Source: Tistlia consotensis USBA 355 (GTDB taxonomy: Bacteria; Pseudomonadota; Alphaproteobacteria; Kiloniellales; DSM-21159). Taken from it: 64,000 nt of DNA. The notes under the pieces are model-generated. The model was not told the origin of the DNA. It made no database searches and worked only from the letters and a program-made list of their open reading frames with translations. Below are positions 50,787-57,995 of the stretch, one piece after another (the stretch's first letter is position 1; every line of letters begins with the position of its first letter). Both the position numbers and the translations under genes were made by a program. The DNA is taken from assembly GCF_900177295.1 (NCBI RefSeq), contig NZ_FWZX01000024.1, positions 53,077-117,076 of the forward strand, given 5' to 3'.

Positions 50787-52103
50787 TCAGTGGCTGGCCG
50801 CCGCCGCGTCGCCTTCCGCGTCCCGCTCCGGCCCGGCCGCGCCGCCGGCCGCGGGCTCGGCGGGCTCGCCGCCGTCGCTCGGCTCGGCACGGGGGTCGAG
50901 CTCGAAGACCTGGGCGCTGAGCCGGGGCTCGACGGCGACGAAGGGCTCCTTCGCGTCGCTCGGCAGGGTCGCGCGGCGGCGCATCCGGTAGAGGGCGAAG
51001 CCGGCGAGCAGCAGGTGGAAGCAGGCGGTGTAGACGAACAGGCTGCCGTGGCCGAGGTGCTGCATGGCGAGCGAGCCGAGGAACGGCCCGACGACGGCGC
51101 CGGCGGCGAAGGTCAGCAGCAGGCCGCTGGAGGTCTCGACCGCGTCGGCCGGGTCGACGTAGTCGTTGGCGTGGGCGACGCAGAGCGCATACATCGACAG
51201 CGAGGTGCCCCCGAATCCCGCGGCGGCGAGATAGAGCCCGAGCGGCACCGGCCCGAAGAGGTACAGACAGATGCCGCTGGCCGCTGCGGCCAGGCAGCCG
51301 ACGATGATCACCCAGCGCCGGTCGAAGCGGTCGGACAAGCGGCCGAGCGGCCACTGCAGCAGGGCCCCGCCGGCGACCGCGACCGACATGAAGAAGGCGA
51401 CGCTGTCGGTCGTGCCGGTGGTCGCGGTCACGAAGGCCGGCGCCAGGGTCCAGAAGGCGCCGTTGGTGATGCCGACGATCAGGCAGCCGACGAAGCCGAC
51501 CGGCGACAGGCTGTAGAGCCGCAGCAGCCTGAGGTGCACCGTGGTCGGCAGCTTCGGCGCCATCGCCGTGGTCAGGGCGATCGGCACGACCGCCAGGGTG
51601 ACCAGGATCGCCACCAGGCTGAACAGCTGGAAGCCGATCGGGTGGCCGACGCCGATCAGCATCTGGCCGCAGACGATGGCGAAGAGGTTGACGACGACGT
51701 AGAGCGACAGGATCCGGCCGCGCGTCTCGTTGGTCGAGCGCTCGTTGAGCCAGCTCTCGATCACCGTATAGAGCCCGGCGAAGCAGAGGCCGGTGACGGT
51801 GCGCAGGAAGGTCCAGGGCCAGGGATGCGGGAAGATCGCGTGGACCAGCGGTACCGCGGCGGCCAGGGCGGCCAGGGCGGCGAAGGCGCGGATGTGGCCG
51901 ACCCGCTTGATGATCTGCGGCCCGAGCACGCAGCCCAGGCCGAAGCCCATGAAGTAGAACGAGCCCATCAGGCCGATCGCCGGGGTCGAGAAGTGCTCGA
52001 GCTGGGCGCGTACCGGCAGCAGCGTGCCCTGCAGGCCGTTGCCCATGACCAGGATGCCGGCAGAGAGCAGAAGGGCCGCGACCGATCCCAGGATGCTTCG
52101 CAC
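50787..52103 (-). CDS. MFS transporter
   Basis: Major facilitator superfamily transporter of 438 residues with about 12 hydrophobic helices. MFS landmarks are GLGCVLGPQIIKRVGHIRAFAALAA (loop 2-3 pattern) and PLGRLSDRFDRRWVIIVGCLAA (the equivalent loop 8-9). Its last 50 residues form an Ala/Glu/Pro-rich cytoplasmic tail without a known domain. It resembles YcaD/SetA-like transporters in outline. The substrate is unknown. It lies next to tRNA-Arg, in a region where no operon partner is evident. Confidence 0.9.
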   Translation of the reverse strand: MRSILGSVAALLLSAGILVMGNGLQGTLLPVRAQLEHFSTPAIGLMGSFYFMGFGLGCVLGPQIIKRVGHIRAFAALAALAAAVPLVHAIFPHPWPWTFLRTVTGLCFAGLYTVIESWLNERSTNETRGRILSLYVVVNLFAIVCGQMLIGVGHPIGFQLFSLVAILVTLAVVPIALTTAMAPKLPTTVHLRLLRLYSLSPVGFVGCLIVGITNGAFWTLAPAFVTATTGTTDSVAFFMSVAVAGGALLQWPLGRLSDRFDRRWVIIVGCLAAAASGICLYLFGPVPLGLYLAAAGFGGTSLSMYALCVAHANDYVDPADAVETSSGLLLTFAAGAVVGPFLGSLAMQHLGHGSLFVYTACFHLLLAGFALYRMRRRATLPSDAKEPFVAVEPRLSAQVFELDPRAEPSDGGEPAEPAAGGAAGPERDAEGDAAAASH

Positions 52104-52144
52104 GGGGTGGAGGCCCTCTCCCGGCTCGCTCGGTCGAAAAGAAT

Positions 52145-52221
52145 TGGCGGGCCCGTAGGGATTCGAACCCCAGACCTCTTCCTCCGGAGGGAAGCGCTCT
52201 ATCCAGCTGAGCTACGGGCCC
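52145..52221 (-). tRNA. tRNA-Arg (anticodon CCG)
   Basis: Minus-strand tRNA of 77 bases including an encoded CCA end. The acceptor arms GGGCCCG and CGGGCCC pair fully. The D arm GCTC/GAGC, the anticodon stem CTTCC/GGAAG with loop CTCCGGA (anticodon CCG, reading CGG) and the T arm with TTCGAAT all fit. The discriminator base is G. It lies between the MFS and acyltransferase genes. Confidence 0.96.
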
Positions 52222-52338
52222 GCGACGCGGAGCGCAAAATATCGTAGCGTTCGCGCCAAACACAAGGCCGCGTTGGCGAGCCGGTGGCGTTTCGCGCTAT
52301 GGTGGCGCGGACCGGCTCGTGAAAGGAGGGCGCGCGGG

Positions 52339-53469
52339 GTGGCGCAGGCGGCGGAGGAGATACCGAACCTGTCCGCATTGCGCGGCCTGGCCGCCCTGGC
52401 GATCTTCGCCGGTCACTACAACGGCTGGCTCGTAAACAACCTGGAATTGTCGCGCTGGACCGGCCTGGCCGACAAGTTCTACCTGGCGGTCGACCTGTTC
52501 TTCCTGATGAGCGGCCTGATCATCGCCCATGTCTACGGACCTTCGTTCGGCCGGCTCGGCGGCCGCGCCTACGGCGATTTCCTGGTCCTTCGGCTGTCGC
52601 GCCTCTATCCGCTGCACCTGCTGGTGCTCGGCGCCGTCCTGGCGATCGCGCTGATCCGGCTGCTGCTCGGCGCGGCCGAGGCGCTGCCGCCCTGGCGGGT
52701 CGCCGCAACCCTCGGCGAATACCTGACCCTGACCCATGCCTGGGGCACGCAGGCCCCCGTGCCGCTATGGAACCACCCTTCCTGGTCGATCTCGACCGAG
52801 TGGGCCGCCTACCTGGTCTTCCCCCTGCTGTTCCCGCTGCTCGGGCGCGGCGGTCGCCCGGCGCAGGCCGCCGTCGCTGCCGGCTGCCTGGCCGGCCTGG
52901 TCTGGCTCGCCGGGCTCGATCCCGTGGCGCAGCTCGACCGCTCCTACGACCTCGGCCTGCTGCGCTGCCTCTTCGGCTTCTGGCTCGGCGTGCTGCTGCA
53001 GGGCCGCTACGCGGCCTGGCGGGAGCGGCCGCTCGGCCGGCTGATCGGCGGCGACGCCGTCCTGCTCGGCCTCGGCCTGCTGCTGCTGATCCTGCTGCAG
53101 TTCCGCGCGCCGGACCTGCTGAGCTATCTGCTGCTGCCGCCCCTGGTGCTGGCCGCGGCGCTCAACCGCGGGCGCCTCGGCCGGCTGCTCGAGGCGCGGC
53201 CGCTGCGCTGGCTCGGCGAGATCTCCTACGCCCTATACATGATCCACGCCCTGCTGCTCGGCCTGTTCCTCTTCGTCGCGGTGCACCTGCTCGGCTTCCC
53301 CTTCGGCCCGGGGCAGGCCCTGCTCTGGTTCCTGCTGCTGGCCCCGGCCTGCCTCCTCTCGGCTCACCTGGTGAACCGCCAGTTCGAGCGGCCGGCGCGA
53401 CTCTGGCTGCGCCGGCTGCGGCCGCGCGGCGGGACAGGCGGCCGGGGCGGCGTGGCGGTCGCCGAATGA
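52339..53469 (+). CDS. Acyltransferase 3 family membrane protein
   Basis: Integral membrane acyltransferase (Acyl_transf_3/OafA type) of 376 residues with about ten helices. IPNLSALRGLAALAIFAGHYNGWLV contains the conserved R-G and H of the active site. YLAVDLFFLMSGLIIAHVY, FLVLRLSRLYPLH and NHPSWSISTEWAAYLVFPLLF complete the family signature. Such enzymes O-acetylate or otherwise acylate sugars of surface glycans. GTG 52339 with GAAAGGAGGG 8 bases upstream is the chosen start. Its ATGA overlap with the next gene indicates coupling. It may decorate the polysaccharide made by the locus. Confidence 0.92.
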   Translation: MAQAAEEIPNLSALRGLAALAIFAGHYNGWLVNNLELSRWTGLADKFYLAVDLFFLMSGLIIAHVYGPSFGRLGGRAYGDFLVLRLSRLYPLHLLVLGAVLAIALIRLLLGAAEALPPWRVAATLGEYLTLTHAWGTQAPVPLWNHPSWSISTEWAAYLVFPLLFPLLGRGGRPAQAAVAAGCLAGLVWLAGLDPVAQLDRSYDLGLLRCLFGFWLGVLLQGRYAAWRERPLGRLIGGDAVLLGLGLLLLILLQFRAPDLLSYLLLPPLVLAAALNRGRLGRLLEARPLRWLGEISYALYMIHALLLGLFLFVAVHLLGFPFGPGQALLWFLLLAPACLLSAHLVNRQFERPARLWLRRLRPRGGTGGRGGVAVAE

Positions 53470-54434
53470 GCCGGGTCTGGACCGCGTTCTACTGGCTGGT
53501 GCTGACGCTGCTGGCGCTGCGCTTCGCCGACCTGCACCACGGCGCCGGGCTGGAGTATCCGCCGGCGACCCTCGACCTGCTGCTCGCCGGCAAGGCGGCC
53601 TCGCCCTTCCAGTACCGCGTGCTCTCGGTCGGCGCGCTGGCCCTGCTGATCGGCCCCCTCGGGCTGCCGCGCGAGGCGGCGATCCTGCTGCTCGACTGGC
53701 TGGCGCTGCTCGCCCTGCTGGTCCTGCTCGACCGGCTGTTCCGGCACTTCGAGCTCGACCGCCGCCTCGCGCGCCTCGCCGTCGCGCTGGTCTTCCTGCC
53801 GCTGCTCAGCCTCTTCGTCGCCCTCGAGTACCTGCGCTTCTGGTATCCCTGGGACCTGGTCCAGATCGCCTTCACGGCGGCCGCCTGGCTGGCCCTGCTG
53901 CAGCGCCGGCCGTGGCTCTACGCCGCGGTCTTCCTGCTCGCCACGGTCAACCGCGAGACCTCCTTCCTCTTCGCCTTCCTGTTCCTGGCGCTCTACTGGC
54001 CGCGCTGGCCGCTGTGGCGGCTCGGCCTCGCGATCGCGCTGCAGGCCGCGGCCTGGCTGGCGATCAAGCTGGCGATCCAGGCGGCGGTCGGGCCGCTGCC
54101 CGGCGAGGGCCTGGCGGCCTTCAAGCTGCTCGACAACCTGCTCAGCCTGGTCCACCAGCCGGTCGATTCGCTGGTCCTGCTGGCGGCCTTCGGCGGCGCC
54201 TGGCTGCCGGTGCTGATCTTCTGGCGTCGCATCCCGCGTGCCGCGCTGCGCCGCTCGCTGCTCGCGGCGCCGCCTTTCCTGGCGGTGCTGCTGGTCGTCG
54301 CCAACCTCTACGAGGTGCGCGTGCTCGGCGAGCTGGTGCCGCTGGTCTGGGTGCCGGCGGCGCTGCTGGCGGCCGCCTGGCTGGGCCTCGACCCGCCCGG
54401 CCGCGACCGCCTGGGCGACCCGGCGGCGGGGTGA
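53466..54434 (+). CDS. Polytopic membrane protein, unknown function
   Basis: Very hydrophobic protein of 322 residues with about eight or nine transmembrane segments, overlapping the acyltransferase stop by ATGA. ASPFQYRVLSVGALALL, FRHFELDRRLARLAVAL, LEYLRFWYPWDLVQIAF and VFLLATVNRETSFLFAFLF recur in membrane proteins annotated as hypothetical, some thought to be GT-C-like or sugar-modifying; a Asn-Arg-Glu motif after the sixth helix is notable. Partnership with the acyltransferase suggests a role in handling or modifying surface glycan, but nothing in the sequence proves it. Confidence 0.75.
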   Translation: MSRVWTAFYWLVLTLLALRFADLHHGAGLEYPPATLDLLLAGKAASPFQYRVLSVGALALLIGPLGLPREAAILLLDWLALLALLVLLDRLFRHFELDRRLARLAVALVFLPLLSLFVALEYLRFWYPWDLVQIAFTAAAWLALLQRRPWLYAAVFLLATVNRETSFLFAFLFLALYWPRWPLWRLGLAIALQAAAWLAIKLAIQAAVGPLPGEGLAAFKLLDNLLSLVHQPVDSLVLLAAFGGAWLPVLIFWRRIPRAALRRSLLAAPPFLAVLLVVANLYEVRVLGELVPLVWVPAALLAAAWLGLDPPGRDRLGDPAAG

Positions 54435-54449
54435 CGAGGGGCGGCGGGG

Positions 54450-55661
54450 CTACTTCGCGTCGAAGCCCCTGTCGGCCAGGCCGGCGACCAGCGAGGGCGG
54501 GGGCAGCGCCGGGTGGGCGATCCAGGCGGTGATGTCGTCGTAGACGACCGGTGCCTGCAGGTCGCGCAGCAGCAGGTGCCAGCCCTTGGGATAGACGACC
54601 AGGTGGGTGTCCGGCCGCTTCGGCAGGTCGTGCCACAGCATCTCGACCGGCTTCTCCGGAATCAGCTCGTCGTGCTCGCCGTAGAGCAGCAGGACCGGCG
54701 CCTTGACCCCGGGCGCCGCCTCCAGGGCCTTGCCCATCAGGTCGACCAGGCCCTGCAGCGTGTCGACCCGCGTGTACTTGATGACCAGCGGGTCGCGGCC
54801 GAGCGCCTTCAGGGCCTCGATGTTGTCGCTCGCCTGGATGTTGTTGCCCTGGCCGGAGGGCCTGAGGCCGGGCACCAGCCGCACCGCGAGCCAGAGCGCC
54901 CAGCGCTGGTACCAGGGCTGCAGGTCGCTCGACCAGACCGCCGGCGCCGCGAGGACGACGCCGTCGATCGGCGGCGGGTCGGGGCCGCTGGCGGCCAGCA
55001 GCGCGACCGCGCCGCCCATCGATTCGCCCAACAGGTAGAGCGGCTTGCCGGGATAGCGCCGGGCCAGCAGCCGGAGCGCCGTGCGGGCGTCGTCCGCCAT
55101 GCGCTCGCTGCCGGCCCAGAGGCCGCGGTTCGGCCCGGCGCCGAAGCCGCGCTGGTCGTAGGCGTAGAGTGCGATGCCGGCCTTGACGAAGGCCGGCGCG
55201 GCGTCGGTGAAGGCGGCGCTGTGGTCGTTGAAGCCGTGCAGCGCCAGCACCACCGCCTTCGGCTCGTCGGCCGCCCGCGGGTCGGCGGACGGGTCGCCGC
55301 CCAGGGTACCGCCCAGGGGGTCGCCCAGGGCGCCGCCATCGACGGCGGCACTGGCCGTCTGCCCGTCGGCGGTCAGGCCGGCGGGGGCGCCGTCCCCCTC
55401 CGCAGTCCCGGGAAGCCAGGCCCTGAGCGGCAGCTTCAGGCCGTCGGAGGCCACGAAGTCGGCGGCGGCACGCTGGTCGGTCAGGCGCTGCAGCTCGAGG
55501 TGCGGCGCCGTGGCGCCGGGGCCTGGCGGCGCCAGCCGCTCGGTGCAGGCGGCGAGCGCGGCGAGCAGCAGCGCCCCGGCCAGCAGCCTGGCGCCGGCCG
55601 CCGTTCCGCGGCGGCGCGGGCCTCCGGCGGCCCGCTTCTCGGGGAGGCTCGTTCTGCTCAC
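54450..55661 (-). CDS. Alpha/beta-hydrolase lipoprotein (monoacylglycerol lipase-like)
   Basis: Lipoprotein of 403 residues. A basic N-terminus, hydrophobic LLAGALLLAALAAC with a lipobox ending at Cys39, then a long Ala/Gly/Asp-rich linker (to about 130) lead to an alpha/beta-hydrolase fold. That fold holds LALHGFNDHSAAFTD (oxyanion), LYAYDQRGFGAG, the nucleophile elbow GESMGGAV, YGEHDELIP with the catalytic aspartate, and KGWHLLLRD with the histidine. It resembles monoacylglycerol lipases. It is encoded 3 bases after the ABC ATPase on the same strand, where a permease would be expected. Confidence 0.88.
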   Translation of the reverse strand: MSRTSLPEKRAAGGPRRRGTAAGARLLAGALLLAALAACTERLAPPGPGATAPHLELQRLTDQRAAADFVASDGLKLPLRAWLPGTAEGDGAPAGLTADGQTASAAVDGGALGDPLGGTLGGDPSADPRAADEPKAVVLALHGFNDHSAAFTDAAPAFVKAGIALYAYDQRGFGAGPNRGLWAGSERMADDARTALRLLARRYPGKPLYLLGESMGGAVALLAASGPDPPPIDGVVLAAPAVWSSDLQPWYQRWALWLAVRLVPGLRPSGQGNNIQASDNIEALKALGRDPLVIKYTRVDTLQGLVDLMGKALEAAPGVKAPVLLLYGEHDELIPEKPVEMLWHDLPKRPDTHLVVYPKGWHLLLRDLQAPVVYDDITAWIAHPALPPPSLVAGLADRGFDAK

Positions 55662-55664
55662 GCC

Positions 55665-56666
55665 TCAGTGTTCGTCGTCATGGGCTCCGCGGGTCAGCTG
55701 CAGGAAGATGTCCTCGAGATCGGTCTCGACCGTCCTCAGGTCGACGATCTCCAGCCCGGCCTCCTGCGCGGCGGCGAGGATCCGGCCGACCGGGCTGGCG
55801 CTGGTGCGGTAGCGGAACACCAGGCGGTCGGGCGCCGCCAGCTCGGGCTCGAAGGCGGCCAGCGGCGCCGGCACCTCGGCGAGCGGCCGGGCGACGACCA
55901 GCTGCAGCTCCTTGTTGTCGAGCCGGCGCACCAGCGTCTCGGTCGGGTCGCAGGCGATCACCTTGCCGCGGTTGATGATCGCGATGGTGTCGCAGAGCTC
56001 CTCGGCCTCTTCCAGGTAGTGGGTGGTCAGCAGGATCGTGGTGCCCAGGCGGTTCAGCTCGCGCACCCGGCCCCAGAGCTGCTGGCGCAGCTCGATGTCG
56101 ACTCCGGCGGTCGGCTCGTCGAGCACCAGGACCGGCGGGTTGTGGACCATCGCCTTGGCGACCATCAGGCGCCGGCGCATGCCGCCCGAGAGGGTCCGGG
56201 TGTAGGCTTCCGCCTTGTCGGCGAGGCCGAGGATGCCGAGGATCTCGCGGGTCCGGCGCTCGCGCGGCGGCACGCCGTAGAGGCCGGCCTGCAGCTCCAG
56301 CATCTCGTAGGGCGTGAAGAAGGGGTCGATGTTGAGCTCCTGCGGCACGACGCCGATCGAGGCGCGCGCCTGGCGGGTCGCCTTGTCGATGTCGTTGCCC
56401 CAGATCCGCACCGTGCCGCCGGTCTTGGTGACCAGGCCGGCCATGATGTTGATCATCGTCGACTTGCCGGCGCCGTTCGGGCCGAGCAGGCCGAACACGC
56501 AGCCGCGCGGAATCGTCAGGCTGACGTCGGAGAGCGCGTGCAGCGGCGCCGACTTGCCGGCGGCACGATAGGTCTTCTCGAGATGCTCGATCTCGACGGC
56601 GTTGTCGGGCAGCGAGGCATCGGCCGCGAGCGGGTCGGCGGCCGGCAGGGTGGCGGTGTCTGGCAT
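55665..56666 (-). CDS. ABC transporter ATP-binding protein (ABC-2/DrrA-like)
   Basis: Cytosolic ATPase of 333 residues with Walker A GPNGAGKST, Q-loop PQELNIDPFFTPYEML, signature LSGGMRRRL, Walker B VLVLDEPTAGVD and switch histidine TTHYLEEAEELCD. The C-terminal extension (about 240-333) is typical of DrrA/NatA-like exporters. No ABC-2 permease is encoded beside it: the lipase-like lipoprotein follows at once. The permease may lie outside the window. Upstream is the cruciform repeat region. Confidence 0.93.
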   Translation of the reverse strand: MPDTATLPAADPLAADASLPDNAVEIEHLEKTYRAAGKSAPLHALSDVSLTIPRGCVFGLLGPNGAGKSTMINIMAGLVTKTGGTVRIWGNDIDKATRQARASIGVVPQELNIDPFFTPYEMLELQAGLYGVPPRERRTREILGILGLADKAEAYTRTLSGGMRRRLMVAKAMVHNPPVLVLDEPTAGVDIELRQQLWGRVRELNRLGTTILLTTHYLEEAEELCDTIAIINRGKVIACDPTETLVRRLDNKELQLVVARPLAEVPAPLAAFEPELAAPDRLVFRYRTSASPVGRILAAAQEAGLEIVDLRTVETDLEDIFLQLTRGAHDDEH

Positions 56667-56748
56667 GGCGTCCTCTAGGTAAGCCCGCCGGGCAGCCGCG
56701 ACAAGCGCCGGTTTGGCGCGCGGGGACGGCGCGCGCCTTCTTCCATCC

Positions 56749-56858
56749 CGTCATCCTCGCGAAAGCGAGGATCCAGAGAAGAGAGCGGCCGGCGCGGACC
56801 GTCGCGAGTCCGTGCGGGCGTTTTCGTCCTCTGGATCCTCGCTTTCGCGAGGATGACG
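56749..56858. repeat. 30-bp perfect inverted repeat with hairpin-forming arms
   Basis: The left arm at 56749-56778 and the right arm at 56829-56858 are exact reverse complements over 30 bases, with 50 bases between. Each arm also contains cctcgcgaaagcgagg, a 6-base stem closed by a GAAA tetraloop. The gap 56667-56993 between genes (327 bases) otherwise shows no coding potential. The element resembles the REP/BIME-like repeats that are common in alphaproteobacterial intergenic regions; that comparison is from memory. Confidence 0.85.
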
Positions 56859-56993
56859 GTGAAGAGGGCGAGGATCGCCACGAAGACGCCGCCGCCTTGC
56901 CAGCCGGCGCGGCCATCATTGATCGAACTCGCGGAGCGGCTATTATCCCGGCCGATCGAACCCGCCCCGCCCGAGCCTTCCGAAGGAAGCCCC

Positions 56994-57206
56994 ATGGCCA
57001 CTGCCGCGCCCACCCCCAGCGTCCCTGCCCACGACGCCCCCGAGACCGTGACCGTGGAGCAGGAGATCGTCGCCTGCGACGGCGGCGTCGGCGCGCTCGG
57101 CCATCCGCGCGTCTTCCTCAACATGGAAGGCAAGGGCTTCGTCGACTGCCCCTACTGCGACAAGCGCTTCGTCCTGAAGGCAGGCGCCGGCGGCCGCGGG
57201 CACTGA
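56994..57206 (+). CDS. Zinc-finger protein, zf-CHCC (NDUFS6-like)
   Basis: Protein of 70 residues with the zf-CHCC arrangement: Cys28, His37, Cys52 and Cys55 in CDGG-x5-GHPRVFLN-x-EGKGFVDCPYCDKRFVL. The family includes the NDUFS6-type subunit of mitochondrial complex I, and alphaproteobacterial members carry the same motif. ATG 56994 is chosen because GAAGGAAG lies 5-12 bases before it and the longer frame upstream crosses the repeat. It is followed by a lipoprotein gene 26 bases later. Confidence 0.9.
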   Translation: MATAAPTPSVPAHDAPETVTVEQEIVACDGGVGALGHPRVFLNMEGKGFVDCPYCDKRFVLKAGAGGRGH

Positions 57207-57232
57207 GCCCGAGCCCTACCGGAGGACAGGGG

Positions 57233-57940
57233 ATGCTCCGACTGGCCGCGCTGCTGGCTTCGCTCTGCCTGCTGGCAGGCTGCGTGACGACCGGCTCGCA
57301 GACCGTCAGGGCCCTGCCGCCCGGCAAGAGCCTCGCCGTCGTCTCGGGGCTCGGCGACGAGCTGGCGATGCGCGGCGACTGGCTGATCCAGACCGGCGAC
57401 AACACGGCCAAGGTCGAGGTCGCCGACTGGCGGATCGACGGCCAGGTCGAGGACCAGCTCAAGTCCCTGCTGCAGGCCGGCGGCCGCTTCCGGCTGGTCG
57501 ACTGCACACCCGACCGTGAGGCGCTGAACGCGATCGTGGCGCAGCGACGGACCTGGACCAGCGACTATCTGCCGCCGGTCATGCAGAGGCTGCGCGCCGA
57601 CTGCGACGCCGATCTCTACCTCTTCGTCCTGCCGGCGCGGGAAGGGCTGTTCGGCGGCGGCTACGGTCCGACGGTGCGCGGCTACGGCCTCTATCGGCGC
57701 AGCTTCCTGGGCAGCGAGAGCGCCGTCGCCTACACCTTCCTCTGGCTCTACCTCTTCGACCGCAGCGGCGCCGAGCCGGTCGGCAGCGCCCTGATGCGCG
57801 AGCTCCACGCCCTCGACGACCACCGGGCGCTCGACCCGGCGCACTTCCCGCCGGAGCAGAAGGCGACGGCGCGCGCCATGATCGAGCGCCTGCTGCGCGA
57901 GCATCTGCCGGAGAACCTGCACGCCCTGGGCATGACCTGA
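57233..57940 (+). CDS. Lipoprotein of unknown function
   Basis: Secreted lipoprotein of 235 residues. MLRLAALLASLCLLAGC is a signal peptide with lipobox LAGC. The mature part (about 215 residues) has no recognised domain; GKSLAVVSGLGDELAMRGDWLIQTGDN and VEVADWRIDGQVEDQL look like an ordered alpha/beta fold. Two cysteines (in FRLVDCTPD and RADCDADLY) could form a disulfide. ATG 57233 has GGAGGA 6 bases upstream. It lies between the zf-CHCC gene and polA with no obvious partner. Confidence 0.78.
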   Translation: MLRLAALLASLCLLAGCVTTGSQTVRALPPGKSLAVVSGLGDELAMRGDWLIQTGDNTAKVEVADWRIDGQVEDQLKSLLQAGGRFRLVDCTPDREALNAIVAQRRTWTSDYLPPVMQRLRADCDADLYLFVLPAREGLFGGGYGPTVRGYGLYRRSFLGSESAVAYTFLWLYLFDRSGAEPVGSALMRELHALDDHRALDPAHFPPEQKATARAMIERLLREHLPENLHALGMT

Positions 57941-57995
57941 GCGGCGCGGCTCCGGCCGGCTCGACTCCGCCGCCCCGCCGCGCCATTCTCCGGCC

